A stretch of 64,000 nucleotides of DNA from an uncultured Bacilli bacterium. Lineage in GTDB: Bacteria > Bacillota_I > Bacilli_A > RF39 > UBA660. The notes under the pieces are model-generated. The model was not told the DNA's origin. It ran no database searches and saw only the letters and a list, made by a program, of their open reading frames with translations. Shown here in pieces: positions 51,743 through 61,139 of the stretch (positions are counted from its first letter, which is position 1; each line of letters starts with the position of its first letter). The stretch spans positions 1-64,000 of the forward strand of contig CAKPTA010000004.1 in the NCBI GenBank assembly GCA_934190785.1. The letters run 5' to 3'. The position numbers and the translations under genes are program-made.

Positions 51743-54264
51743 ATACAAAATATAATCATTTAGAAGTAGAAAAAGACAAGTATGAAAATTGGGTAAAAAA
51801 AGGATATTTTACAAGTGGTGATTTAAGTAAGAAACCATTTGCTATTGTAATACCACCACCTAATGTTACAGGAAAATTACACTTAGGACATGCATGGGAT
51901 ACAACACTTCAAGATATTATGATTCGTTATAAGAGAATGGATGGATATGATGCTCTTTGGCTTCCTGGAATGGATCATGCTGGAATAGCAACTCAAGCAA
52001 AAGTAGATAAAAAATTACGTGACATGAATATAAATCCAAGAGAAATGGATAGAGAAGAGTGGCTTAAACACGCTTGGAATTGGAAAGAAGAATATGCTTG
52101 CAATATTCATAGACAATGGGCTAAACTAGGACTTAGTCTAGACTATACGAAAGAGCGATTTACACTTGATGATGGTCTTTCTAAAGCTGTTCGAAAAGTA
52201 TTTGTTGATTTATATAATAAAGGTCTTATTTATAGAGGGGAACGTATTATTAACTGGGATCCTGTTCAAATGACTGCTTTATCAACAGAAGAAGTTATAT
52301 ATAAAGAAGATAAGGGGGCTTTTTATCACCTTAAATATATGTTAGAGGATGGTAGTGGTTACCTTGATGTTGCGACAACTCGTCCTGAAACTTTATTTGG
52401 TGATGCGGCTGTTGCTGTTAATCCTCTTGATGAAAGATATAAGAATTTAATTGGTAAAAATGTTATTTTACCAATTGTTGGAAAACTTATTCCAATTATT
52501 GGTGATGAACATGCTGATCCTGAGTTTGGAACTGGTTGCGTTAAAATAACACCAGCCCATGATCCTAATGACTTTGAAGTCGGTGTTAGACATAACTTAG
52601 AGAGAATTGTTGTTATGAATAAAGATGCCACTATGAATGAAAATGCCCCTGGATATACAGGACTTACACGAGAAGATTGTCGTAATAAATTAGCGGAAGA
52701 TTTAAAGAAAAGTGATTTACTTATCTCTATTGAACCTATTGTACATAGCGTTGGACATAGTGAAAGAAGCGATGCTGTTGTTGAACCATATTTATCAAAA
52801 CAGTGGTTTGTTAAAATGCGTCCACTTGCAGATAGAGTATTAGAAAATCAAAAGAATAAAGATACAAAAGTTAACTTTGTTCCAGAAAGATTTGAAAAAA
52901 TTATGAATCACTGGATGGAGATAACATATGATTGGTGTATATCAAGACAATTATGGTGGGGACACCAAATACCAGCTTGGTATAAGAATGATAAAGTATA
53001 TGTAGGTCTTACTGCTCCAAAAGAAGAAGGTTGGGTACAAGATCCAGATGTTCTAGATACGTGGTTTTCTAGTGCTTTATGGCCTTTTTCAACAATGGGA
53101 TGGCCTGATAAAACGGAGGCATTTGATAGATATTATCCTAATGATGTTTTAGTAACTGGATATGATATTATTCCGTTTTGGGTAAACAGAATGACTTTCC
53201 AAGGACTAGAATTTACAGGAAAAAGACCATTTAAAGATTGCTTAATTCATGGCCTTATTCGTGATAAAGAGGGAAGAAAAATGAGTAAATCATTAGGAAA
53301 TGGTGTTGATCCTATGGATGTAATTGAAAAATATGGTTGCGACTCACTTCGTTTCTTCTTATCAACATCAACATCAGCTGGTATGGATTTACGTTATGAT
53401 GAAGAAAAAGTAAAATCAACTTGGAATTTCGTTAATAAATTATGGAATGCATCACGTTTTGTATTATTAAATTTAGAAGATTTTGATAAAAATATGTATA
53501 CATTAAATAATTTATCTCTTAGTGATAAATGGATTTTAACAAAAATGAATCATTTAATTGAAAATGTTCGTATACATATGGATAAATATGAATTTAATGT
53601 TGTTGGAACAGAATTATATAGTTTTATTTGGAATGATTTCTGTGATCAATATATTGAACTTGCAAAATCACAAATGAATGAAACTACTAAATCAGTACTT
53701 TCTTTAGTACTTACCAATATTTTAAAAATGTTACATCCATTTATGCCATATGTAACTGATGAAATATATAATATGTTACCAATCAAAGATGAGTCGATTG
53801 TAATTAGTTCTTATCCAAAATGTGATAGTAATTATATATTTGAAAGTGATGCAAAGACTCTTGAAGGTATAATTGAATTTGTTGTAAGTGTTCGTACATA
53901 TAAACTAGAGCATTCAATTTCTAAAAATACAAAAGTATATGTAAAAGGTCCAGAGTTAATTACAAGAATGCTTAAAATAGATAAAGAAAATATTCTAGAT
54001 AGTATTCCTGATACTGAATCTAAAGTTCAAAATAATTTATATGCTATATATTTTGATTTTGATAATAGTAAAAATATAGAAAAAGAAAAAGAAACTTTAA
54101 ATCGTGAAAAGACGAGATTAGAAAATAGTATAACAAGAAGACGAAATTTATTAGCAAATGAAAATTATGTTTCTAAAGCTCCAGAAAATCTTGTTATGAA
54201 TGAAAGAGAAACACTAAAAAAAGAAGAGGCTGAACTTCAGATTATTTTAGAAAGATTAAAATAA
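51736..54264 (+). CDS. valS: Valyl-tRNA synthetase
   Basis: Charges tRNA-Val and edits mis-activated threonine. The 842-residue protein shows [14 protein letters not shown] (HIGH motif, about residues 40-53), the editing-domain [15 protein letters not shown], the [16 protein letters not shown] block, [11 protein letters not shown] (KMSKS) and a C-terminal coiled-coil arm ([20 protein letters not shown]). It sits at the end of the T-box/HD/HD operon. Spacing and length are normal for the bacterial enzyme, though slightly short. Confidence 0.98.
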   Translation: MLDTKYNHLEVEKDKYENWVKKGYFTSGDLSKKPFAIVIPPPNVTGKLHLGHAWDTTLQDIMIRYKRMDGYDALWLPGMDHAGIATQAKVDKKLRDMNINPREMDREEWLKHAWNWKEEYACNIHRQWAKLGLSLDYTKERFTLDDGLSKAVRKVFVDLYNKGLIYRGERIINWDPVQMTALSTEEVIYKEDKGAFYHLKYMLEDGSGYLDVATTRPETLFGDAAVAVNPLDERYKNLIGKNVILPIVGKLIPIIGDEHADPEFGTGCVKITPAHDPNDFEVGVRHNLERIVVMNKDATMNENAPGYTGLTREDCRNKLAEDLKKSDLLISIEPIVHSVGHSERSDAVVEPYLSKQWFVKMRPLADRVLENQKNKDTKVNFVPERFEKIMNHWMEITYDWCISRQLWWGHQIPAWYKNDKVYVGLTAPKEEGWVQDPDVLDTWFSSALWPFSTMGWPDKTEAFDRYYPNDVLVTGYDIIPFWVNRMTFQGLEFTGKRPFKDCLIHGLIRDKEGRKMSKSLGNGVDPMDVIEKYGCDSLRFFLSTSTSAGMDLRYDEEKVKSTWNFVNKLWNASRFVLLNLEDFDKNMYTLNNLSLSDKWILTKMNHLIENVRIHMDKYEFNVVGTELYSFIWNDFCDQYIELAKSQMNETTKSVLSLVLTNILKMLHPFMPYVTDEIYNMLPIKDESIVISSYPKCDSNYIFESDAKTLEGIIEFVVSVRTYKLEHSISKNTKVYVKGPELITRMLKIDKENILDSIPDTESKVQNNLYAIYFDFDNSKNIEKEKETLNREKTRLENSITRRRNLLANENYVSKAPENLVMNERETLKKEEAELQIILERLK

Positions 54265-54282
54265 GGAATTCCTTATTTTTTT
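54258..54282 (+). terminator. Terminator of valS operon
   Basis: AAAATAAGG-AATT-CCTTATTTT followed by T residues; stem overlaps the stop codon. Confidence 0.85.
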
Positions 54283-54335
54283 CTTGTAAATTTATATAAA
54301 CAGTGATAATATAATTCCTAAAAAAGGAGTTATTT

Positions 54336-55781
54336 ATGATAAAACAAATTACTTTAACTGATGATGAATTTTATTTGGAATTCAACAAAAAATTTGATGT
54401 ATTAGCTAGTGATGTTAATGATATTAGTATTATAGTATATACTAGTGATAATGAAAGCGTTATAGAATGTTTGCGTGATAAAGAATCTTTTCAAAGAGAT
54501 CTTGAAAATGAAAGAGAATTTATTGAAGATGATGTTATTGATATACTTAATAACAATTTTGATCATTTATTTGATTTAGTCGAATACATTAAACTTGATA
54601 TTAAAGATGATATAAAATATTTAGCTAATAATCCAGTTTTAAAAAATAAAAAAATAGTTGTAAATGAAGAGTTAACTGTTACTGATAGAGATAAATTAAA
54701 TGAAATAGTTAACAAATACTCCAAGTGTGTTAGTGAATTGTATGTTATGGTTGATGGTAATAAATCGTATGTGAGTGTTAGTGATGCTAAATTCACTATA
54801 GATATTATGAGTAATTATATAAATGAGATTAATAGATTTAATATGTCCCCACTTGAGAGGGTTATGTATGCGTATGATTTAGTAAAAGAGAGAGTATATA
54901 ATGTAGAAGGTGAGCATGATAGCGTTAATAAATCTAGAGATTTATCTAATGTTTTAATGGGTGATAAAATTGTATGTGTTGGTTATGCTGCAATGTTTTC
55001 TAATATATTAAATTCAGTAGGGTTAAAATCTTTTGATATAATAATAGAAAATAAGGAAACTAAAGATCGTCATATAAGAAATATTCTTTATATAAAAGAT
55101 GATAAATATAATGTAGATGGAATTTATTCATTTGATACAACTTGGGATAGTAAAAGAGCGGGTGAAGGTAAAAAATATATTAATAGATATAAATTCTTTG
55201 CTAAAACGATGGAACAGATGCTTACACTTGAAAATAACCTTTATACATATCAAAATATTTGTTATTCAAGCAATATGTATGAATTTATAAAAAAATCATT
55301 AGATAGTAATGATGAAGTAACTAAAATTAAAATTTTAAATTTGATAGATAAATATTATTTATTGGTAAATAAAGATGAAACTAAAGAAGTTTTATTAAAA
55401 AAGATTATAAGTAATTCTAGTTATGATGAATTATTAGAAAGTGCACGGAATATTTCTCTTAAAATAAATAATCCATTAAATGCTGAAACATTCTTAAAAT
55501 TAGTTACAAATGTAAGAAAATATGAATATTATTTACATCCAGAAAAATATTCATATGATACTGATAGTATATGTGTATCTTGTCTAAATTCAGGTTTTGA
55601 ATTTGAAAATCATCTTTATAATTCTGCTGAAAAACTTTTAATGAGCATATTTGAAAATTATAATAGTCATGATACAAAAAAAGATTTAATAAATTATTAT
55701 ATTGAACATAATAATGATATTATGCTTGATATTGAAAGATTAAATTTTACAAAAGTTTTAAAAAATATAAAGAAAAAATAA
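54336..55781 (+). CDS. Transglutaminase-like superfamily protein
   Basis: A 481-residue protein. The central part has a transglutaminase-like cysteine-protease triad: Cys in GDKIVCVGYAAMFSNIL (about residue 213), His in KDRHIRNILYI (about 248) and Asp in SFDTTWD (about 270). The family includes peptidases and cross-linkers. There is no signal peptide, so it is probably cytoplasmic, which is less common for this fold. The N-terminal 150 and C-terminal 150 residues are unassigned and mainly helical. Single-gene unit. Confidence 0.8.
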   Translation: MIKQITLTDDEFYLEFNKKFDVLASDVNDISIIVYTSDNESVIECLRDKESFQRDLENEREFIEDDVIDILNNNFDHLFDLVEYIKLDIKDDIKYLANNPVLKNKKIVVNEELTVTDRDKLNEIVNKYSKCVSELYVMVDGNKSYVSVSDAKFTIDIMSNYINEINRFNMSPLERVMYAYDLVKERVYNVEGEHDSVNKSRDLSNVLMGDKIVCVGYAAMFSNILNSVGLKSFDIIIENKETKDRHIRNILYIKDDKYNVDGIYSFDTTWDSKRAGEGKKYINRYKFFAKTMEQMLTLENNLYTYQNICYSSNMYEFIKKSLDSNDEVTKIKILNLIDKYYLLVNKDETKEVLLKKIISNSSYDELLESARNISLKINNPLNAETFLKLVTNVRKYEYYLHPEKYSYDTDSICVSCLNSGFEFENHLYNSAEKLLMSIFENYNSHDTKKDLINYYIEHNNDIMLDIERLNFTKVLKNIKKK

Positions 55782-55809
55782 ACTTACTATTAATTTAGTA
55801 AGTTTTTTT
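55780..55809 (+). terminator. Terminator after the transglutaminase-like gene
   Basis: AAACTTACTA pairs with TAGTAAGTTT, followed by T residues. Confidence 0.85.
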
Positions 55810-55886
55810 GTATTATTTTATATATTTTGGAGATGATAAAAAAGAATATATTATATGTAAATTTTGACAATTTTTTCAAATAATTA

Positions 55887-55915
55887 TTGACTGATAAATT
55901 TACCTATGATATTAT
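55887..55915 (+). promoter_or_regulatory. Promoter of the short pilin-like gene
   Basis: TTGACT (55887-55892), 17 bases, TATTAT (55910-55915). Confidence 0.6.
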
Positions 55916-55945
55916 AGAAATGTAATAATAAAGGAGGAAGTTTAC

Positions 55946-56320
55946 ATGAAAAGTAATAAAGGTTTTACATTAATTGAATTATTAGCTGTAATCGTTATTT
56001 TAGCTATTATTGCATTAATTGCTATGCCAATGGTATTAAATACTATTAACGATGCTAAGAAAGGTGCTGTTCAAAGTTCAGCATACTCAGTAATCCAAGC
56101 TGTTGAAACTAAATTAACTTCTGATATGATGGAAAATCCAAGTGAAAAGATGCCTACATCTTTCAGTGGAACAAGTGCTGATATCAGTGTTAAAGGAACT
56201 CAACCAATTTCAATTAGTTTAACACTTTCAAATGGTGCAGTTACTTCTGGAACTATTGAATTCCAAGATGGTGTTGCTACTATTGCTAACGGAACTGTTT
56301 CAACTGTTTCAATGAAATAA
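55946..56320 (+). CDS. Type IV pilin-like protein, short
   Basis: A 124-residue prepilin-like protein. The signal MKSNKGFTLIELLAVIVILA is cut after Gly6, leaving N-methyl-Phe and Glu5. The helix (IIALIAMPMVLNTINDAKKGA) is almost identical in layout to the long pilin-like protein at 28875, but the rest is a small Ser/Thr-rich domain. Very strong AAAGGAGGAAG start site, so it could be the main structural pilin, with the larger protein a minor one. It is monocistronic with its own terminator. Confidence 0.88.
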   Translation: MKSNKGFTLIELLAVIVILAIIALIAMPMVLNTINDAKKGAVQSSAYSVIQAVETKLTSDMMENPSEKMPTSFSGTSADISVKGTQPISISLTLSNGAVTSGTIEFQDGVATIANGTVSTVSMK

Positions 56321-56330
56321 TTGATGATTA

Positions 56331-56354
56331 AAACAAGGATCGCCTTGTTTTTTT
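56331..56354 (+). terminator. Terminator of the short pilin-like gene
   Basis: AAACAAGG-ATCG-CCTTGTTT followed by T residues. Confidence 0.9.
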
Positions 56355-56406
56355 CTTGCCTAAATAGAATGTTTATAGTATGATGATAAAGTAGAGGTGT
56401 TGCAGT

Positions 56407-58926
56407 ATGAGAGTGCTAACTAAACATAAAAAAATAGTATTACCAATTATAGCTCTTTTAATTCCAACTTTAATTTTTATTTTATTTTGTTTTAGTCGTA
56501 AAATTGGTATTTTTGGAGGTAATAGTTTCCTTGTCTCTGATTTACAAGGTCAATATATAATGCTATTAACATATTTACGTAATGTTAATTTAAGTGAATT
56601 ATTCTATTCCTTCTCTAAAGGATTAGGTGGGGGAATGATTGGCACAATAGCTTATTATTTGGCAAGCCCATTTAATTTACTTATTTATTTATTTCCTAAA
56701 AATAATATTTTAGATGCTGTTAATTTATTAATAGGACTTAAAATATCACTTTGTGGTTTAACTATGTATTTATATTTACGTAATCATTTTAAAGAAGATA
56801 GATATCTATTTTTAATTTTTAGTTCATGTTATGCCTTGATGAGTTATATTGTTAATTATCATTTTCACATTATGTGGCTTGATGGTGTTTTAATATTTCC
56901 TCTTGTTATGCTAGGTATTGATAAATTATTTGATAATAAAAGTTTAATTTACATTATAAGTTTATTCTATGCTCTTCTTTCAAACTATTATATTGGTTAT
57001 ATGATTTGTATAGCATCTGTTTTATATTTCATAAGCATGTGTGTATTGAAATATAAAAGCATTAGTAAAAAAGAGTTAAAGAGATTTTGTTTAAAGTTTG
57101 TTATATCTTCTTTATTAGCAGGCCTATCAACCATGTTTCTATTAATACCAACCGCACTTGAACTTAAAAATGGATATAAAGCTAATAGTAGTGTTGATTT
57201 TGGTGGTATAAATTTAAATTTCTTTGATTTGTGGTCTAGAACTTATATTGGTTCCAACAATTATGAGAATGTGCTTGCTGTTAATGAAATAAGTATTTAT
57301 TCAGGTTTAATTATTTTACCACTTGTATATTTTTTCTTCATTAATAAAAAAATTTCTAAAAGAGAAAAAGTAGTATATGGTTCTCTTACAACTATTTTAT
57401 TATCTGGTTTTTTTATTGAAGCTATTAATACCATTTTTCATGCTTTTAACAGTACTAATTGCTTTAACTATAGATATTCATTTATAACATGTTTTATACT
57501 TATTATAATTGCTATTAAAAGTTTTATAAATTTAAAAAATATTGATATTAAGTATTATTTATATTTTTATATTTTTTATTTAGTTATGTCACTTTTTATT
57601 TGTATTAAAGATTATAGTTATCTTAATTTATTTGTTATTTATTTATCTGTATTTTTAATGACACTTTATATGTTTCTTTTATATTTCTATTATAGATATA
57701 ATAAAAATAATGATTTGAAAATACTTTTATTTATAATTGTTCTAGCAGAGCTTTTATGTAATTTCTTTTTCTCACTTAGTGATTTTGAATATTACAAAAA
57801 AGAAGAGTTTAATTATTATCTTAAAGATAAAAAAGATGAAATTTATGAATTACAAAAAGATGCCAAAGGATATAGAATTGAAAAAAATACAATGTTTAGT
57901 TATAATGACAGCCTATTTATGAATTATTATGGAATTAATTCATTTTTATCAACTACTGATGTTAATCACTTAATATTTTTAAAGAGTGCTGGCTATTTTG
58001 CCGCAGGACTATCAAGTTCAGACTCAGGAAATAATTCTATTTTGATGGATTCCCTTTTAGGAGTAAAATATCGAATTAGTTCATATCTTAAAAGTAATTA
58101 TAAAGAAATAAAAGAAACAACTTATCCGCAATTAACAGGTATTTTGTATCATAAGGATTTCTTAAAACCAGCTATGATTTATGAAAATCCATATGCTTTA
58201 TCTATGGGTTATATGATTAGTGAACCGTCAACTAAAATTGAAGTTTCAAATCCTTTTGAATTTCAAAATGCTCTTTTAAATAGTATGCTTAAAACAAATA
58301 CAAAATATTTTAAGCCATATCAAGGGAAAAAACTTAGTGAAGGTGCATATGAATTTTATATTGATAATGAGGAACTTGTGTATATTTATTTTTATTATGA
58401 AGAAAGTAGAATGAATGAGTGTGATGTCCTTGTAAATGGCAAGTTAGCTGATACAGCATCAGAAATATTTACATATGCAGGTAATTTGAATGGTGAAAAA
58501 ATCAGGGTTTCACTTGATGGAAATGTTTCTAAATATGGAAGTGCTTATGCTTATTACTTTGATTTTGATGCTTTTAAAAGTGATATAGAAGTATTAAAGC
58601 AACACACATTAAACATAAGTGAAATAAAAGGTGGTTACATAAAAGGTGAAATTGAAGCGACAAGTGAGATGAATACTTTATTTATGTCTATTCCATATGA
58701 AAAAGGGTGGTCGCTTTATGTTGATGGAAAAAAGACTAAAATAGAAGTATTATATGGAGCTTTTATTGGAGCATACCTTGAAGAAGGAACACATACAATT
58801 GAACTTAAGTATCATGTATATGGTATGAATATAGGAATAATAGTTAGCGTGATAAGCTTTATTTTGTGTGTTACTTATCTTGAATTTGAACACATAAATA
58901 ACAAGAAACTTAACAATAATGCTTGA
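56407..58926 (+). CDS. YfhO-family membrane protein
   Basis: A 839-residue protein with about 13 membrane helices followed by a large extracytoplasmic C-terminal part and a final helix (NIGIIVSVISFILCVTYLEF). Family features include the early SDLQGQYIMLLTYLRN (loop after helix 1), SFSKGLGGGMIGTIAYYLASPFN and LDGVLIFPLVMLGID. YfhO-type proteins act as glycosyltransferases that decorate teichoic acids with sugars; the sugar here is unknown. The end overlaps the upstream region of rpsU by a few bases of open frame only. It is preceded by AGAGGTGTTGCAGT. Confidence 0.9.
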   Translation: MRVLTKHKKIVLPIIALLIPTLIFILFCFSRKIGIFGGNSFLVSDLQGQYIMLLTYLRNVNLSELFYSFSKGLGGGMIGTIAYYLASPFNLLIYLFPKNNILDAVNLLIGLKISLCGLTMYLYLRNHFKEDRYLFLIFSSCYALMSYIVNYHFHIMWLDGVLIFPLVMLGIDKLFDNKSLIYIISLFYALLSNYYIGYMICIASVLYFISMCVLKYKSISKKELKRFCLKFVISSLLAGLSTMFLLIPTALELKNGYKANSSVDFGGINLNFFDLWSRTYIGSNNYENVLAVNEISIYSGLIILPLVYFFFINKKISKREKVVYGSLTTILLSGFFIEAINTIFHAFNSTNCFNYRYSFITCFILIIIAIKSFINLKNIDIKYYLYFYIFYLVMSLFICIKDYSYLNLFVIYLSVFLMTLYMFLLYFYYRYNKNNDLKILLFIIVLAELLCNFFFSLSDFEYYKKEEFNYYLKDKKDEIYELQKDAKGYRIEKNTMFSYNDSLFMNYYGINSFLSTTDVNHLIFLKSAGYFAAGLSSSDSGNNSILMDSLLGVKYRISSYLKSNYKEIKETTYPQLTGILYHKDFLKPAMIYENPYALSMGYMISEPSTKIEVSNPFEFQNALLNSMLKTNTKYFKPYQGKKLSEGAYEFYIDNEELVYIYFYYEESRMNECDVLVNGKLADTASEIFTYAGNLNGEKIRVSLDGNVSKYGSAYAYYFDFDAFKSDIEVLKQHTLNISEIKGGYIKGEIEATSEMNTLFMSIPYEKGWSLYVDGKKTKIEVLYGAFIGAYLEEGTHTIELKYHVYGMNIGIIVSVISFILCVTYLEFEHINNKKLNNNA

Positions 58927-58982
58927 AAAAGACTAAAATGGATGATATAATTAATATGTTTGTAAGAAGGGAGGGATTATCG

Positions 58983-59177
58983 ATGGCTACAGTAGTTGTA
59001 AAAAACGGAAATGTAGATGGTGCCTTAAGAACATTAAAACAAAAGAATGCGAAAGATGGTTCCTCAAAAAAAGTTCGTGAAAGACAAGAAGGTTATTTAA
59101 AACCAGGGGCAAAAAGAAGAAAAGAAAAGGCTGAAAATATTAAAAACAGTCGTAAAAAGAATCGTAATAATTATTAA
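58983..59177 (+). CDS. rpsU: 30S ribosomal protein bS21
   Basis: The 64-residue basic protein MATVVVKNGNVDGALRTLKQ... matches bS21, which helps base-pair the message with 16S rRNA in the small subunit. The start follows AGGGAGGGATT; the open frame extends 20 codons upstream without support. The C-terminal part is Lys/Arg-rich (GAKRRKEKAENIKNSRKKNR) as usual. It is followed by yqeY, the standard Firmicute arrangement. Confidence 0.95.
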   Translation: MATVVVKNGNVDGALRTLKQKNAKDGSSKKVRERQEGYLKPGAKRRKEKAENIKNSRKKNRNNY

Positions 59178-59201
59178 TAAGAGGGCCTTAGGGCTCTTTT
59201 A
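59175..59201 (+). terminator. Weak terminator after rpsU
   Basis: AAGAG/CTCTT and CC/GG pair around TTA with an internal loop, followed by TTTT. Probably partial, allowing read-through to yqeY. Confidence 0.55.
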
Positions 59202-59220
59202 TGTATAGAAAGGGAATAAT

Positions 59221-59664
59221 ATGAGAGAAAAAATTCTAGAAGATTTAAAAGCTGCAATGAAAGCGCAAGATAAAGAAACATTAACTGTAATTCGTATGGT
59301 AAAGGGCGCTATTCAAATGGAAGAGTTAAATGTTAAGCATGAATTAAATGATGAAGAGGTTATTGGGATAATTAGTCATCAAATAAAAACAAGAAAGGAA
59401 TCAATTGAGGAATTTAAGCGTGGTAATAGAGATGATTTAATTGAAAAAACCGCATCTGAAATAGCTATTTTAGAGCGTTATATGCCAGAACAATTATCAA
59501 AAGAAAAAGTTATAGAAATTATTGACCAAGTATTTGAGAGTGTTAATCCGACAGAAAAAAAAGCTATGGGTGAGATTATGGGAAAATTAAATCCACTTCT
59601 TAAGGGAAGAGCTGATATGAAAGAAGTAAGTTCTATTGTTAAAGATAGATTAAGTAAAATTTAA
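59221..59664 (+). CDS. yqeY: GatB/YqeY domain protein
   Basis: A 147-residue free-standing YqeY protein, homologous to the tail domain of GatB that grips tRNA. Features are LEDLKAAMKAQDKETLTVIRMVKGAIQMEE at the start, SHQIKTRKESIEEFKRGNRDDLIEKTASEIAILERYMPEQLS in the middle and MGEIMGKLNPLLKGRADM near the end. Function is not settled; co-occurrence with rpsU suggests a translation role. AGAAAGGGAATA before the start. Confidence 0.93.
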   Translation: MREKILEDLKAAMKAQDKETLTVIRMVKGAIQMEELNVKHELNDEEVIGIISHQIKTRKESIEEFKRGNRDDLIEKTASEIAILERYMPEQLSKEKVIEIIDQVFESVNPTEKKAMGEIMGKLNPLLKGRADMKEVSSIVKDRLSKI

Positions 59665-59684
59665 AAAAGCTATGTGCTTTTTTT
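59663..59684 (+). terminator. Terminator of rpsU-yqeY
   Basis: AAAAAAGC-TATGT-GCTTTTTT followed by T residues. Confidence 0.8.
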
Positions 59685-59740
59685 CTTTTTGACATTTTTT
59701 TCTAAATGCTAACTTTATAATTTAATCAGTAGGTGATTAT

Positions 59741-60739
59741 ATGATTAAACATAAAGGAAAATTTGTGTCTAAAAAAAGAAAAAAGAAAAAATTTTTAAAG
59801 TTTATTCTTTTTAATATTTTTGTTTTATGTATATATTATGGTTTTAAAAATATAAATTTAAACATTAAACTAGCGCATTCTAACCAAGAATTTATTGCAT
59901 ATATGCTTAATGATTCTAATCATCATTTATTGTATAAAAAAAATAATAATATTTTTAGAAAACTATTATTATGGATATCAAGAGGAGATGTTCATTCACC
60001 AGTTTCATTACTAGAAAGTACATTTGGCTATAAAGATAAAGAAGGATATGTGGATAGTGAAGAGGATGGTACCGATGAAATTGATTTTGATATGAATAAT
60101 TATATAAAAGATCCTAATCCAGTTGATATTAATAATCCAAGAGTATACATATATAATACACATCAATTAGAATCATATAGCGCTAATAACTTTGAAGAGT
60201 ATAATATTACACCTAATGTTATGATGGCATCTTATTTATTAAAGGAAAAATTAAATAAACTTGGAACAAGTACTATTGTTGAAACATCAAATATAACTGA
60301 TTTTTTATCAATCAATGGATGGAGTTATGCAAGTAGTTATAAAGCAAGCCGATTCTATATGTTAGATGCGATAAATAAATATGATAACTTAGACTTATTA
60401 ATTGATCTTCATAGGGATGCTATCAAACATGATTCATCAACTACTGAAATTAATGGTAAAAAGTATGCAAAAGTATTGTTTGTTGTTGGACTTGACTACG
60501 ATAATTATGGTGATAATCTAGCTTTGGCTAATAATTTAAATAATAAAATTAAAGAAAAATATCCGAGTTTAAGTAGAGGTGTAATCACTAAAAGTGGTGA
60601 GGGTGTAAATGGTATTTATAATCAGGATGTAGCTAATCATGTTATTTTGCTCGAGTGTGGAGGTAATGAAAATACAATAGAAGAAGTCATGAATACCATA
60701 GAGGTTTTATCAATAATCATACATGAATATTTGGGGTGA
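59741..60739 (+). CDS. spoIIP: Stage II sporulation protein P
   Basis: An amidase/endopeptidase that, with SpoIID and SpoIIM, strips septal wall to drive engulfment of the forespore. The 332-residue protein has a basic N-terminus, one membrane helix (FILFNIFVLCIYYGF), a 90-residue spacer and the SpoIIP domain with VYIYNTHQLESY, the second His region INKYDNLDLLIDLHRDA and ILLECGGNENTIEEV, matching the metal-binding His/Glu pattern of amidase_3-type enzymes. Followed by a YqxA-like gene and lepA as in Bacillus. Confidence 0.93.
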   Translation: MIKHKGKFVSKKRKKKKFLKFILFNIFVLCIYYGFKNINLNIKLAHSNQEFIAYMLNDSNHHLLYKKNNNIFRKLLLWISRGDVHSPVSLLESTFGYKDKEGYVDSEEDGTDEIDFDMNNYIKDPNPVDINNPRVYIYNTHQLESYSANNFEEYNITPNVMMASYLLKEKLNKLGTSTIVETSNITDFLSINGWSYASSYKASRFYMLDAINKYDNLDLLIDLHRDAIKHDSSTTEINGKKYAKVLFVVGLDYDNYGDNLALANNLNNKIKEKYPSLSRGVITKSGEGVNGIYNQDVANHVILLECGGNENTIEEVMNTIEVLSIIIHEYLG

Positions 60740-60743
60740 TAAA

Positions 60744-61088
60744 GTGAAACGTGACGATAAAAAAAAGTTATGTAATAAGATTTTTGGACGTTTATTTTTA
60801 GGTTTATTAATCGCTTTTATGGCTATTTTTTTGTCTTCAAAAACTGGTTATTATGATTTTGAACTTCATAATAGAACTGTTTTGACAGAAGAAAAAATTA
60901 AGGAGTTTGAACAAGATGTAAAAGATGGAAAAGAAATAAATATTAAAAATTACGTTATTTCTACAACACCTAATTATCAAAATAAAGTATCTCTTTTAGG
61001 AAATAAAGTATCAACATCTTTTGAAAATTTAATATCATCAGGTATTGAATCAGCATTTTCACTTCTTGGAAAACTATTAGAAGGATAA
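60744..61088 (+). CDS. YqxA-like small membrane protein
   Basis: A 114-residue protein with one membrane helix (RLFLGLLIAFMAIFLSS, about residues 16-32) and a helical Lys/Glu-rich extracellular tail. Sequence similarity to YqxA (DUF3679) is weak by eye, but the place between spoIIP and lepA is exactly that of yqxA in Bacillus, so orthology is likely. Start GTG 60744 follows GGGGTGATAAA; the frame is open to 60723. Function of the family is unknown. Confidence 0.7.
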   Translation: MKRDDKKKLCNKIFGRLFLGLLIAFMAIFLSSKTGYYDFELHNRTVLTEEKIKEFEQDVKDGKEINIKNYVISTTPNYQNKVSLLGNKVSTSFENLISSGIESAFSLLGKLLEG

Positions 61089-61139
61089 TATTATAGAAAA
61101 ATTATAAATATTTTGTTATAATACTTTTATGGTGATTTT

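Noticed and set aside
59689..59721. TTGACA and TATAAT before spoIIP as a sigma-A promoter
   Set aside because: The two boxes are 21 bases apart, too far for a good promoter; no clear sigma-E promoter was found either.
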